A DNA stretch of 64,000 nucleotides from Merdimmobilis hominis (GCF_900104615.1 NZ_LT629939.1:221616-285615), one strand, 5' to 3'. Shown: positions 50,441-59,610, numbered from the stretch's first letter. The notes: generated from the letters alone by a model not told the origin. Numbers and translations: made by a program.

Positions 50441-51046
50441 TCACAGCTCCTCTTTAAAATGCATAGGATGGCGTTCCCAATAGCCCCGGTAGACCCGGTC
50501 ACTCCGCCCATCCAGGTTGAGCTGATACAGCCGGAACACCACCGGAAAGCCCTTGGGCTGCCACTGCTCCTGATAGGAGTAGCAGTAGGCCATGCCCAGT
50601 TTTTGCATCACCCTGCCGCTGGCGGGGTTCTCCCGGTCGTGGGTGGCGGTTAGGTAGGGGACCGACCCCCTCTGCCGCAGGTGTTCCACCACCGCCTGGC
50701 AGGCCTCGGCGATCATGCCGTTTCCCCAATGCTCCCGGGCGATAGCATAGCCGAGATCATAGGGCTCCCCCTCCCCCAGATGGACATACCCGACGGGCTG
50801 TTCGTGCCCTTTTCGGCAGACGGCGTAACGGTATCCCCAAGGCTTGTGGTAAAATTCCAGATACTCCCCCAAAAGCCGCTCTGCCTCCGCCCTCTCCACA
50901 AGTGGGAACCAAGGGAGGAAGGTGTTGACCTCCCTATCGCTCATAAGGGCAAACAGGGCATCCTCGTCCCCTGGGGCAAACCGCCGCAGGATCAGCCGGC
51001 TGGTTTCCAGTTTTGGGGTGTTTTCCGTCTGTGGAAAATCGCTCAT
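50441..51046 (-). CDS. GNAT acetyltransferase, RimJ/RimL type
   Basis: 201 residues. LETSRLILRRFAPGDEDALFALMSD at the N-terminus, LGYAIAREHWGNGMIAEACQAVVEHL as the acetyl-CoA loop and NPASGRVMQKLGMAY near residue 145 are typical of the ribosomal-protein alanine acetyltransferase-like branch. ATG 51046 follows AAAGGAGG. The MerR gene begins 27 bases after its stop and is likely co-transcribed. Confidence 0.88.
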   Translation of the reverse strand: MSDFPQTENTPKLETSRLILRRFAPGDEDALFALMSDREVNTFLPWFPLVERAEAERLLGEYLEFYHKPWGYRYAVCRKGHEQPVGYVHLGEGEPYDLGYAIAREHWGNGMIAEACQAVVEHLRQRGSVPYLTATHDRENPASGRVMQKLGMAYCYSYQEQWQPKGFPVVFRLYQLNLDGRSDRVYRGYWERHPMHFKEEL

Positions 51047-51247
51047 GGTGCATCCTCCTTTCGGGAATGCCTCAGGCATCCCTTTATTTGGCAACATTGT
51101 ACTACAAGAGGGCAGAAAAGTCGACAGCCCCTGCCGTGGAAAAGGGGATTTCCCCTTTGAAAAAGCCTTTCTTCACATTGCGGGGGGCCGTGAAAGATGC
51201 TATCATAGGCTTTGTTGACACATATTGACATTGTTAGGGGGATTGTT

Positions 51248-54200
51248 ATGTACATAGCAGACCTGCACATCCACTCCAAATACTCCCGGGCTACCAGCCG
51301 GGACGGCGACCTCCCCCACCTGGACTACTGGGCCCGGCGCAAGGGCATTGCACTGGTGGGGACCGGCGACTTCACCCACCCCGCTTGGCGCCAGGAGCTG
51401 GAGGAGCGCCTGGCGCCGGCAGAGGATGGCTACTACACCTTAAAAGAGGGATTCCGCCTGCCTCTCTCCATAGCTGGGGAAACACCCCCGCCCCGGTTTG
51501 TCGTCACCGGGGAGATCAGCAACATCTACAAGAAAAACGGCCGCACCCGCAAGGTGCACAACCTGATCCTCCTTCCCAGCCTGGAGGCGGCGGACACCCT
51601 CTCCCGGCGGCTGGAGGCCATCGGCAACATCCACTCCGATGGGCGGCCCATCCTGGGGCTGGACAGCCGGGACCTCCTGGAGATCACCCTGGAAGCCTGC
51701 CCAGAAGCCATCTTCATCCCCGCCCACATCTGGACCCCCCACTTCTCCATGTTCGGGGCCTTCTCCGGTTTTGACACGGTGGAGGAGTGCTACGGCGATC
51801 TGACCCCCTACATCCACGGGGTGGAGACCGGCCTTTCCTCCGACCCGCCCATGAACTGGCGTCTCTCCGCCTTGGACCGGTTCACCCTGCTCTCCAACTC
51901 CGACGCCCACTCCCCTCAAAAGCTGGGACGGGAGGGGAACCTTCTCACCTGCCACCTCACCTACCCAGCCCTTTCCAAGGCCATTGAGACCGGGGAGGGC
52001 TTTGCCGGCACCTTGGAATTCTTCCCCGAGGAAGGCAAATACCACCTGGACGGCCACCGCAGCTGCGGCCTCTGCCTCACCCCCCAGGAGACCATCGCTT
52101 ACGGCGGCAAATGCCCGGTCTGCGGCAAGAAAATTACCATCGGGGTGGAACACCGGGTGGAGGAACTGGCCGACCGGCCGGCGGGTTTTCTGCCCCAGGG
52201 CCGCAAGCCCTTTGAAAGCCTCGCCCCCGTGGACGAGGTGATCGCCGCCTCCACTGGGGCCTCCCTGGGGGTGAAAACCCAGCGGCTCTGCGACCGGTTG
52301 GTGGAGGAACTGGGCCCCGAATTCGCCATCCTGCGGGAAATCCCCATCTCTGACATCGAGCAGGCGGCAGGCCCCTGCGTGGCCGAAGGCATCCGCCGGA
52401 TGCGGCTCGGTCAGGTGGAGCGGTCCGCCGGGTACGATGGGGAATACGGTTCCATCTCCCTCCTTTCCCCCGAGGAAATTGAGTGCATCAGCGGCCAGGT
52501 CTCCCTCTTCAGCGCGCCAGAAGCCGCTCTCATCCGCAAAAAGAAACCGGCACCCCAGGTGAAATACCCCAAAGTCCTCCCCCCTGCCCAGGAAGCGCCC
52601 CGGCCGCTGGCCCAAGGGCTCAACCCCCAGCAGCAGGAGGCGGTGGAAAGTCTCGATCCGGCCGTCGCGGTGGTGGCCGGCCCCGGCACCGGCAAAACCA
52701 AGACCTTGGTGGCCCGGGTGGTCCACCTCATCCGGGAAGAGGGGGTCAAACCCCAAGAGATCACCGCCGTCACCTTCACCAACCAGGCAGCCGCTGAGAT
52801 GCGCCAGAGGCTGGAACAGGAACTGGGCGGCAAACGAGCGGTCAAAGGGCTGACCATCGGCACCTTCCACGCCATCTGCCGGGGGCTTTTGGGGGAAGTT
52901 CGCCTGCTGACCGAGGAGGATTCGCTGGCCCTTGGGGAGCAGCTTCTCGCCGACCTGGGGCGCAAGGGCTCCCCGCAAAAGCTGGTCCGCCAGGTCTCCC
53001 AGCTTAAAAACGGCTGCCCCTCCGATCTGGAAAAAGATGTTTTTGACGAATACTGCCGCCGCCAGCAGGCCACCGGCCTCCTGGACTTTGACGACCTTCT
53101 CCGGCGGGCGCTGGAAGAGGACTTTGGTGGGAATCCCGCTTTCCACCACCTGCTGGTGGACGAGTTCCAGGACTGCAACGACCTACAATACCAGCTGGTG
53201 CGCCAGTGGAGCCAAGGGGGAAAAAGCCTCTTTGTCATCGGCGATCCAGACCAGTCCATCTACGGGTTCCGGGGCGCCCAAGGCCGGTGCTTCGACCGCC
53301 TGCGGGAGGATCTGCCCCAGCTGAGGACCATCCGCCTGACTGAAAACTACCGCTCCACCCCGGAAATCCTGTCCTGTGCCCTTTCCGCCATCGCCCCCAA
53401 TCCAGGGGAGGGGCGGGTGCTCCATCCCAACCGGGAAGGCGGTCCCAGGGTGCGGCTGGTGGAGGCGGACAGCGAAATGGCCGAAGGGATCTTCCTCGCC
53501 AAGGAGATCAGCCGGATGGCTGGCGGCGTGGATATGGTGGAGTCCGACCAGGCGGCGGCCCGCAGCGAGTACCACCCCTTTTCGGAGATTGCGGTGCTCT
53601 GCCGGACCCACCACCAGCTGGACTTACTGGAAAAATGCCTGCGCCACGACAGCATCCCCTGCCTCATCTACGGCCGGGAGGATTACCTTTGTGACCCCCA
53701 AGTGCGGGGGCTACTCAGCTTCTTTCGCTGGATGAAGGACCCCGGCGACACCGCCATGCTGGAACAGGCCCTCTCCAAACTCTGGGATTGCCCAGCGGAC
53801 TTAATCTCCCGCGTTCAAGGGGTTTTTAATAGCTGTAAAGCAATTGACCTTGACAGCCTAAAAGAAGCATTTTCCGGCTTTGGCCACCTGGAATTGTGGC
53901 TGCGTGCAGTGGAGGACACCCTCCCCCATTTTTGCCGGGAAAAGCCCCGCAAGCTGTTCGAACGGCTGCTGGGTGGGGAAAAACCCTCCCGTCCAGTAGA
54001 GAAGCTGCTGCACGCCGCCTCCTTCCACTCCACCATGCCCTCCCTGTTGGATGCCCTACTGCTGGGAAGGGAAGGCGACCTCTGCCGGGCTTCGGGCAAG
54101 GCTTATGCCCCCGGTGCAGTGCGGCTTATGACCCTCCACGGCGCCAAAGGATTGGAATTCCCGGTGGTGTTCCTCTGCGGGGTAAAAACCGGGATGCTCC

Positions 54201-54400
54201 CCTTGGAATCCCCCCAGCATCCCACGGACCCAGAGGAGGAACGGCGGCTCTTCTTTGTGGGGATCACCCGGGCGCGGGAGGAATTGATCCTCACCACTTC
54301 CCCGGAGCCCTCCCCTTTCCTGAACGGTCTGAGGGAGTTGGATCGGGAGCACGCCGGCCCCAAACGCTCGGCTAATATGGAACAGCTGACCCTCTTTTAA
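51248..54400 (+). CDS. EndoQ-like PHP nuclease fused to a UvrD/PcrA-type helicase
   Basis: 1050 residues. Residues 1-400 resemble endonuclease Q: PHP metal ligands in ADLHIHSKYSRAT, GTGDFTHPAW, TGEISNIYKK, KVHNLILL and SNSDAHSP, then a four-cysteine zinc motif (CGLC and CPVCGKK, about 276-298). EndoQ nicks DNA 5' of deaminated bases. Residues 465-1050 are a UvrD-type helicase: Q motif LNPQQQEAV, Walker A AGPGTGKTKT (near 478), DEFQD (636), GDPDQSIYGFRG, LTENYRST, TLHGAKGLEF and FVGITRAREEL. The helicase is short, with reduced accessory subdomains. Lesion nicking coupled to strand unwinding in repair is inferred. ATG 51248 has TTAGGGGG upstream. Single gene. Confidence 0.88.
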   Translation: MYIADLHIHSKYSRATSRDGDLPHLDYWARRKGIALVGTGDFTHPAWRQELEERLAPAEDGYYTLKEGFRLPLSIAGETPPPRFVVTGEISNIYKKNGRTRKVHNLILLPSLEAADTLSRRLEAIGNIHSDGRPILGLDSRDLLEITLEACPEAIFIPAHIWTPHFSMFGAFSGFDTVEECYGDLTPYIHGVETGLSSDPPMNWRLSALDRFTLLSNSDAHSPQKLGREGNLLTCHLTYPALSKAIETGEGFAGTLEFFPEEGKYHLDGHRSCGLCLTPQETIAYGGKCPVCGKKITIGVEHRVEELADRPAGFLPQGRKPFESLAPVDEVIAASTGASLGVKTQRLCDRLVEELGPEFAILREIPISDIEQAAGPCVAEGIRRMRLGQVERSAGYDGEYGSISLLSPEEIECISGQVSLFSAPEAALIRKKKPAPQVKYPKVLPPAQEAPRPLAQGLNPQQQEAVESLDPAVAVVAGPGTGKTKTLVARVVHLIREEGVKPQEITAVTFTNQAAAEMRQRLEQELGGKRAVKGLTIGTFHAICRGLLGEVRLLTEEDSLALGEQLLADLGRKGSPQKLVRQVSQLKNGCPSDLEKDVFDEYCRRQQATGLLDFDDLLRRALEEDFGGNPAFHHLLVDEFQDCNDLQYQLVRQWSQGGKSLFVIGDPDQSIYGFRGAQGRCFDRLREDLPQLRTIRLTENYRSTPEILSCALSAIAPNPGEGRVLHPNREGGPRVRLVEADSEMAEGIFLAKEISRMAGGVDMVESDQAAARSEYHPFSEIAVLCRTHHQLDLLEKCLRHDSIPCLIYGREDYLCDPQVRGLLSFFRWMKDPGDTAMLEQALSKLWDCPADLISRVQGVFNSCKAIDLDSLKEAFSGFGHLELWLRAVEDTLPHFCREKPRKLFERLLGGEKPSRPVEKLLHAASFHSTMPSLLDALLLGREGDLCRASGKAYAPGAVRLMTLHGAKGLEFPVVFLCGVKTGMLPLESPQHPTDPEEERRLFFVGITRAREELILTTSPEPSPFLNGLRELDREHAGPKRSANMEQLTLF

Positions 54401-54405
54401 AGCAG

Positions 54406-54445
54406 AAGCGCCTCCCCATCCCGATGAGACGGGGAGGCGCTTTTT
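54406..54445. terminator. Terminator of the EndoQ-UvrD gene
   Basis: AAGCGCCTCCCC pairs with GGGGAGGCGCTT, then TTTTT; 6 bases after the stop, between convergent genes. Confidence 0.9.
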
Positions 54446-54493
54446 CGATTTGCACACGGCGGTATTCTGGGTGCCCGCTCATGCGCCAACTGG

Positions 54494-55549
54494 TCAGCGG
54501 GCTTTTCCCTCTCCAAAGAGCCGGATGCTGGTGATCCCGGAGGCCATCACCAGACTGCGAAAAAAAGGCTGGTACATCCCCAGGCACTTGATGTTTTTGA
54601 GGAGCAGCTTCCACCGCAGGCTTCGGGTTTTTTGGAAGTAGGCCCGATGGGGGTCTGGTTCCCCTAAGCTTTCACAAAGGGCCACGGCGCTGTTGATGGC
54701 GGAGCTGATCCCTTCCAGCGAACTGGGGCTGATAAATCCGGCTGCCTCCCCAATGAGGAACACCCCATCCCCGCCGCAACAGAAGCTCTTGGGGCTTTTG
54801 GGACGGAGCACCAGGCAGGCTTCGGTCTTGACTGGCTCCCCAAAGGGGAAGCCATACTGCCGCAGTTTCTCTTTCTGCCGTTCAAATTGAGCGCGACAGC
54901 TTTTGGGGGCAAAGGCACCGCCGTAGATCAGGTACTCATCCTTGTGGATGGTCCAGGCGCAGCAGTCGGTAGTTTCCGGGTCAAAGATACAGGAATAAAA
55001 AGGACGGGTTGCCACATCCTTGGCCAAAAACCACTGCTGGATGGCCACATACCGCCGGGTTTTCAGCGGCCCGAAGCACTGGCTTCGCACTACGGAACCC
55101 GCGCCGTCTGCCCCCACCAACTGCTTGGCAAACACGGTGTGGAGGCTTCCCCCGGCAGAATAGCCCACTAGGAAGCCCCCTCCCTGCCGCCGGATGGAAC
55201 AACACCGGCCGCAGACCTGTTCCACCCCTGGGGGCAGAATGGACCGAAGCCAGAGGTCAAATTTCTCCCGATCCAGATTGATGTACATCCGCTGGTAATG
55301 GCGCTCCTTCCAGGTGGCCAGGTCGATGGTTTTGACGGCGAAGATTTGCGGGTCCACCAGGATTTCCTTGGGCAATGTGATTTCAAACCGGGCCAATGCC
55401 TTTTGGGCGTCTGGGGAGAGCAGGCCGCCGCAAGGCTTGGGACGGCCGTTTTGATCCAGCAGAAGGATTTTTCGGTTTTCCCCGGCAATGCGGGCAAAGG
55501 TCGCCCCTGCTGGGCCGCCGCCCACTACTACTATGTCAAACTGCTCCAT
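54494..55549 (-). CDS. FAD-dependent oxidoreductase, geranylgeranyl reductase family
   Basis: 351 residues. The dinucleotide fold VVVGGGPAGATFARIAG begins at residue 6; PCGGLLS is the family signature, GADGAGSVVR the second FAD motif, and GDGVFLIGEAAGFISPSSLEGI the third. Relatives reduce isoprenoid double bonds or hydroxylate aromatics; the substrate here is unknown. ATG 55549 follows AGGAGGG. The leader has a -10-overlapping hairpin element (55583-55617) shared with the gene at 8306. Confidence 0.85.
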   Translation of the reverse strand: MEQFDIVVVGGGPAGATFARIAGENRKILLLDQNGRPKPCGGLLSPDAQKALARFEITLPKEILVDPQIFAVKTIDLATWKERHYQRMYINLDREKFDLWLRSILPPGVEQVCGRCCSIRRQGGGFLVGYSAGGSLHTVFAKQLVGADGAGSVVRSQCFGPLKTRRYVAIQQWFLAKDVATRPFYSCIFDPETTDCCAWTIHKDEYLIYGGAFAPKSCRAQFERQKEKLRQYGFPFGEPVKTEACLVLRPKSPKSFCCGGDGVFLIGEAAGFISPSSLEGISSAINSAVALCESLGEPDPHRAYFQKTRSLRWKLLLKNIKCLGMYQPFFRSLVMASGITSIRLFGEGKAR

Positions 55550-55582
55550 GGCATGCCCTCCTGTTTGTTCAACGGTTTCCAA

Positions 55583-55617
55583 TCTTCCCCAATAATCGCT
55601 TTGCGATCATTGTACCA
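55583..55617 (-). repeat. 35-bp hairpin element, copy 2 (promoter-associated)
   Basis: 33 of 35 bases match 9121-9155. Here the minus strand reads TATGGTACAATGATCGC, with TACAAT as a likely -10 box entering the hairpin GATCGC-AAA-GCGAT. It stands 34 bases before the oxidoreductase start. Confidence 0.75.
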
Positions 55618-55808
55618 TAGAAATCAGGGTGAGGTCGAGTATCCGCACAGTTTTCCAAATGGCCATAATCCTGCTGCAAGCGGAAACCACATCCTATTTT
55701 AAAAGAAACCCGCCATTCTAGCCCATCTTTTCCAGAAAATTTTCGGGATATTCACGGAATTTTTGGAAGAAAGCACAAAACACTGATGAAAAATTTGCAA
55801 CTTTCCCC
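55618..55808. other. Intergenic DNA between divergent oxidoreductase and TetR genes; nothing recognised
   Basis: No reading frame with a ribosome-binding site, no hairpin and no repeat was seen in this AT-richer stretch; it separates two divergent promoters. Confidence 0.5.
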
Positions 55809-55852
55809 TTGACGCTGGGATAAAACGGTGCTATCCTATTCATTGAACAAAC
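55809..55852 (+). promoter_or_regulatory. TetR-gene promoter and candidate operator
   Basis: TTGACG (55809-55814), 17-base spacer and TATCCT (55832-55837) with TG upstream. The predicted start of transcription is at TTGAACAAAC (55843-55852). The same ten bases occur on the minus strand at 55563-55572, in the leader of the divergent oxidoreductase, and the 7-mer TTGAACA recurs twice upstream of the MATE gene. Confidence 0.6.
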
Positions 55853-55876
55853 GTATAATGAAAGTGAGATGATCCC

Positions 55877-56515
55877 TTGGCACGGGCTGAAAAAGCCACT
55901 ATGCGGCAGGAACAGGCCGCAGAAACCAAACAAAAGCTGCTGGATTCCGCCCGGAAACTCTTTGCCGAAAGGGGCTTTTCCGGCACTCCAGTGCGGAGCA
56001 TCAACCGCAGTGTGGGCCTTGCCGACGGCCTTCTGTACCACTACTTCCCCGGCGGCAAAAAGGAGATTTTTCAGGTGATTGTGGAGGAGAGCTTCCGCCG
56101 GATACTAGAGGAAATCCACCAGCGCAGTCTGGAGGACAATTTTGACGGCATCCCTCTGGAAACTGTATTGGAACAGGTCTACCGCAACTTCGCCGAAATC
56201 CTCCGAGACAATCTGGACATCTTCAAAATCTTCTTCCGGGAAGGTGAAGTCCGGGAATTTATCTCGTGGGATGAGATCGACTCCATCCTCAAAAACCGGT
56301 ACCGCTGGCTGCCTGAACTGCTGAAACAGCGGGCGGAAGCGGGTGAAATCCGGGAAATGGATTACGAAAGCGCCGCCGACACCATCATCGCCTTGATGAT
56401 AAATCACTTGATGGCCAAATTGGTGGGTATCGTCCCCCCCCATTTGAGCGATCCCCAAAAGCGGGCGCGGCTGATTCGGTATCAGGTCAGCTTATGGAAA
56501 ATCCCTCGCCCTTGA
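55877..56515 (+). CDS. TetR family transcriptional regulator
   Basis: 212 residues. The N-terminal helix-turn-helix (SARKLFAERGFSGTPVRSIN and GLADGLLYHYFPGGKKEIF) is typical; the C-terminal ligand domain is helical and unassigned. The frame opens with TTG 55877; ATG 55901 is an alternative, and neither has a strong ribosome-binding site. It is divergent from the oxidoreductase and upstream of a MATE pump in the same direction; control of one or both is inferred from shared sequence motifs. Confidence 0.87.
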   Translation: MARAEKATMRQEQAAETKQKLLDSARKLFAERGFSGTPVRSINRSVGLADGLLYHYFPGGKKEIFQVIVEESFRRILEEIHQRSLEDNFDGIPLETVLEQVYRNFAEILRDNLDIFKIFFREGEVREFISWDEIDSILKNRYRWLPELLKQRAEAGEIREMDYESAADTIIALMINHLMAKLVGIVPPHLSDPQKRARLIRYQVSLWKIPRP

Positions 56516-56531
56516 GGCCGGGGGTTTTTTA
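56504..56531 (+). terminator. Terminator overlapping the end of the TetR gene
   Basis: AAATCCC pairs with GGGGTTT (one G-U) around the stop codon, and TTTTTTAC follows. Confidence 0.55.
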
Positions 56532-56782
56532 CAGCAAGGCAATATGCAGCGGCCTCTGAAGTGCTGGCCAATGCCCTATCAACTGGGCATATACAGACAA
56601 AATAGGATGCGCACCATAGAACACCTGCATGGCGCGCCTTGTATTTTTGTGGGCTTAAGACCTCAATGGGGACAGTGTGCCTGTACGCGGGTTCAAAAAA
56701 GCTGTTTCAGCTATTTTTTTACGCCTTTTTGTTCAACAAATGTTCAACACAATTACATCCACTCATTCTAGAAAGAAAGGAT
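56532..56782 (+). promoter_or_regulatory. Leader region of the MATE gene
   Basis: No gene is seen here. The stretch contains a small hairpin AGCTG-TTT-CAGCT between A and T runs (56696-56720), which may be a terminator, and then two direct repeats TGTTCAA (56730-56736 and 56741-56747) spaced 11 bases, one helical turn. The rest shows no recognisable structure. Confidence 0.5.
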
Positions 56783-56830
56783 ATGGGCGCGGCACGGGAT
56801 ACTTCCTCCTGCGGCGCCCGCAGGTTATGA
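56783..56830 (+). CDS. Short upstream ORF coupled to the MATE gene
   Basis: ATG 56783 has AAAGGAT just upstream and encodes 15 residues (MGAARDTSSCGARRL). Its TGA overlaps the ATG of the MATE gene (ATGA). Since the MATE start has no good ribosome-binding site of its own, translation of the short ORF may deliver ribosomes to it. No family is recognised. Confidence 0.4.
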   Translation: MGAARDTSSCGARRL

Positions 56831-58230
56831 CTATGGAAAATCGGGAATCTTACATATTGGGGGAGATGAAAATCTCCAAAGCTTTTTGGACATTGGCCCT
56901 CCCCGCAATCTTGACTATGATCGCCAAGTCGGTGTACAGCGCCGTGGACACCATGTACATCGGTTTTTTGGGCAACAACGCCGCTTTGGCCGCTGTGGGC
57001 ATTGTCAGCCCGCTTCTGGTACTCCTTCAATCCTTTGAGACGGTCCTCTCCCAGGGTATCTGTGTGCTAGTTGGCCGCAAACTGGGCGAAGGCAAAAAAG
57101 AAGAGGCGGATTCGATCGTCTCCACTACCCTGGCCACCTCGATTGGGTTTGGCATCTTTTTCTGCTGTGTTTCCTTCCTCTGTATGGACCCGCTGCTGAA
57201 GCTCTTCGGCGCTTCGGCGGAAGTCCTTCCTTATGCGCGGCAATACGGCGTTTGGGTGTTTGTCAGCATCCTGTTTACCATGCCTGCCGCCTGCCTCAAC
57301 AACGCGGCCCGCGGCGAATCCGCTGTAAAGGTAGCCTCCAATTCCATACTCATTGGCACTTTGCTCAATGTAATCCTGGACCCCATCTTCATCTTTGATT
57401 TTGGCTTAGGACTGGGGGTTGCTGGCGCATCTATTGCCACCACCATTTCTCAGGCAGTCAGCCTCTTGTGCGTGGCTTCCTACTACATCCGGGGCAAATC
57501 TTTGGTAAAAATCCGCTTCTCTGCTGTGCACCATCACAAGGCTATGTACCGGAACCTCGTCTCCATCGGGCTGCCCATGGCAGTGTTTCAATCGCTGATC
57601 AGCGGTGCTTCCGCCTTCACCAACAGCGCCATGGCTGGTTTGCCTGACGGTGACATCTACATCACCGCTTATAGCGTTATCCAAAAACTGGTAATTATTG
57701 TAACCTTCATCTTTTTGGGACTCATCCAGGGTCTGCAGCCTATCCTGGCCTTCAGCGCCGGCGCCAAAAATGGCAAGCGGTTCCGGGAAGGGCTGGCCTA
57801 CTCTGCTAAAATGTTAGTACTGGTGGCATTGTCCATCAGCGCCGCTTGCTTCTTCAGCGGGAAATGGATTATGTCCCTCTTCTCTCCTGACCCCTCGGTC
57901 ACCCAAGCGGGCGAGCTTCTGCTTCGTTCCCAGACCATCTTCTGCGCCATGTTTGCCATGTCCTTTTTGATAATGGTCGCCTTCCAGGCACTGGGCAAAG
58001 GCGTCCAGGGAATTATTATCGCCATCTCGCGCCAGGGCCTTCTGTATATTCCCCTGGTGACAATCCTGCCTCGGTTCTTCGGATTCAACGGCGTGCTGGC
58101 CGCCCAGCCCATCGCCGATCTTCTGTCACTTATCCTTGTGGCCTGTATGTTCCCTCAGCTCAAACGGCTTACCCATCAGCTAGAGGCAGAAAAACTCCCC
58201 GAAGGATCGCAACCAGAAACAGGGAAATAA
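56827..58230 (+). CDS. MATE family efflux transporter
   Basis: 467 residues, twelve predicted membrane helices in two six-helix halves. Helix 1 region KISKAFWTLALPAILTMIAKS and VDTMYIGFLGNNAALAAVG are characteristic of the NorM/DinF-like group; the second half begins near LVSIGLPMAVFQSLISGASAF. It would export cationic drugs or metabolites using Na+ or H+. The ATG at 56827 (or 56833) is chosen because homology begins there; upstream residues of the open frame are not MATE-like. TetR gene upstream is the probable regulator. Confidence 0.9.
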   Translation: MTMENRESYILGEMKISKAFWTLALPAILTMIAKSVYSAVDTMYIGFLGNNAALAAVGIVSPLLVLLQSFETVLSQGICVLVGRKLGEGKKEEADSIVSTTLATSIGFGIFFCCVSFLCMDPLLKLFGASAEVLPYARQYGVWVFVSILFTMPAACLNNAARGESAVKVASNSILIGTLLNVILDPIFIFDFGLGLGVAGASIATTISQAVSLLCVASYYIRGKSLVKIRFSAVHHHKAMYRNLVSIGLPMAVFQSLISGASAFTNSAMAGLPDGDIYITAYSVIQKLVIIVTFIFLGLIQGLQPILAFSAGAKNGKRFREGLAYSAKMLVLVALSISAACFFSGKWIMSLFSPDPSVTQAGELLLRSQTIFCAMFAMSFLIMVAFQALGKGVQGIIIAISRQGLLYIPLVTILPRFFGFNGVLAAQPIADLLSLILVACMFPQLKRLTHQLEAEKLPEGSQPETGK

Positions 58231-58237
58231 ACATACC

Positions 58238-58265
58238 AAAGGCCCCGGATGGATTCCGGGGCCTT
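58238..58265 (+). terminator. Terminator of the MATE gene
   Basis: AAGGCCCCGGA pairs with TCCGGGGCCTT. Confidence 0.8.
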
Positions 58266-58350
58266 CCCCATTTGCCTTGACAGATCAAAACCTTATCAAG
58301 GCCCGCTACGGTTGTGCTATTCCTTTAGAATTCTAAAAATTCAGGAGAAC

Positions 58351-58389
58351 AAAAGCGCGGGAGGCTGTTTTACAGCCTCCCGCGCTTTT
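58351..58389 (-). terminator. Terminator of the DUF362 gene
   Basis: An 18-bp perfect stem (AAAAGCGCGGGAGGCTGT with ACAGCCTCCCGCGCTTTT) over a 3-base loop, with A and T flanks; it lies 24 bases from the stop. Confidence 0.9.
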
Positions 58390-58413
58390 AAAGTGAATTC
58401 AGATACACAGTTT

Positions 58414-59280
58414 CTACAGCTCAATCAGCTCATACTCCCGGGTGCCGACGCCCAGAGCCGCCGCAGCCTCCACTGTGAGGATGCCGTGTCTCGACTCAAT
58501 GCGTTCAATCAGATCCGCCTTGCCGGGATCATCGGAACGGTACACCAGATCCAGGCAAGCCTGATCCAATGCCACCGGGTCGGTAGAGGAGAGAATACCG
58601 ATATCTTTGATCTTGGGGTCCTCCGCTACGGCGCAGCAGTCGCAATCCACCGACATGTTGCACATCACATTGATGTAGACAATCTTGTCGCCGAAATAAT
58701 CCACAATGGATTTGTCCGCGTCCGCCATCGATTCCAGGAAGGAATCGTGGTCTGCCGTCCAAATCTCTTCCGCCTTGCCGGCTCCATGGATATGCGCTTT
58801 GCCGTATGCGGAAGCAATGCCGATGGAGATGTTTTTCAGCGCGCCGCCAAATCCGCCCATGGGATGGCCTTTAAAGTGGGAGAGCACCAGCATGGAGTCG
58901 TAATTTTTTAAATGGCCGCCCACATAGTTGGTTTTGAGCCATTTGCCGTTGGGGATGGGCAGCTCCATGTCCCCGTCTTCATCCATGATATCCACAGTGC
59001 AGATGTCGGTCCAGCCATGGAGCTTCATGGTCTCCCAATGATCTTTTGTGGTGTTGCGTTTGCCTTCATAAGCGGTGTTGCACTCCACAATGGTGCCATT
59101 CACGTGGTCGATCACCGGCTTTAAAAAGGCCGGGCGGATAAAGTTCTGGTTCCCCACTTCGCCGGAGTGAAGCTTTACCGCCACTTTGCCCGGCAGCTTG
59201 ACCCCCAGCGCCTCATACATCTTAACCATTGCCTCAGGAGTGAGCTCCTTGGTGAAGTAGACTTTTGCTTTTTCCATCAT
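58414..59280 (-). CDS. DUF362 domain protein
   Basis: 288 residues, all within one DUF362 domain: KVAVKLHSGEVGNQNFIRP, VLSHFKGHPMGGFGGALKN and TDPVALDQACLDLV are its hallmarks. The 4Fe-4S ferredoxin cassette often fused to it is absent here, although CNMSVDCDCCA is cysteine-rich. Role unknown, thought to involve iron-sulfur or flavin redox. ATG 59280 or 59277 with AAAGGAG upstream. Single gene. Confidence 0.88.
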   Translation of the reverse strand: MMEKAKVYFTKELTPEAMVKMYEALGVKLPGKVAVKLHSGEVGNQNFIRPAFLKPVIDHVNGTIVECNTAYEGKRNTTKDHWETMKLHGWTDICTVDIMDEDGDMELPIPNGKWLKTNYVGGHLKNYDSMLVLSHFKGHPMGGFGGALKNISIGIASAYGKAHIHGAGKAEEIWTADHDSFLESMADADKSIVDYFGDKIVYINVMCNMSVDCDCCAVAEDPKIKDIGILSSTDPVALDQACLDLVYRSDDPGKADLIERIESRHGILTVEAAAALGVGTREYELIEL

Positions 59281-59494
59281 TCATTGCTCCTTTTCCTATA
59301 TGATATATGGATGTTTTTCTCTGTGCGCAACCTTACAGGAAGAGCCGCCGCCCCCACAACTGCCCGTGCAGGATCCGCGCCCTCTTCGTTTACCTATATT
59401 ATAAAACTTGGAGCCAACTCTAAGTCAATAGGTTTTTGTGCTTTTCTGATAATAATATTCCATTTGCCAACCCCAAAACCCAATAAAGTAATGA

Positions 59495-59523
59495 TTGACA
59501 AATGGAAAAACCTGTGGTATTAT
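59495..59523 (+). promoter_or_regulatory. Promoter of tRNA-Ala
   Basis: TTGACA (59495-59500), 17-base spacer, TATTAT (59518-59523), 11 bases before the tRNA. Confidence 0.8.
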
Positions 59524-59534
59524 AATAGAGCTTT

Positions 59535-59610
<76 letters not shown>

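Noticed and set aside
51440-53149. 569-codon minus-strand open frame inside the EndoQ-UvrD gene
   Set aside because: It is the mirror of a strongly conserved coding sequence; its product is low-complexity Gly/Leu-rich and it has no start signal.
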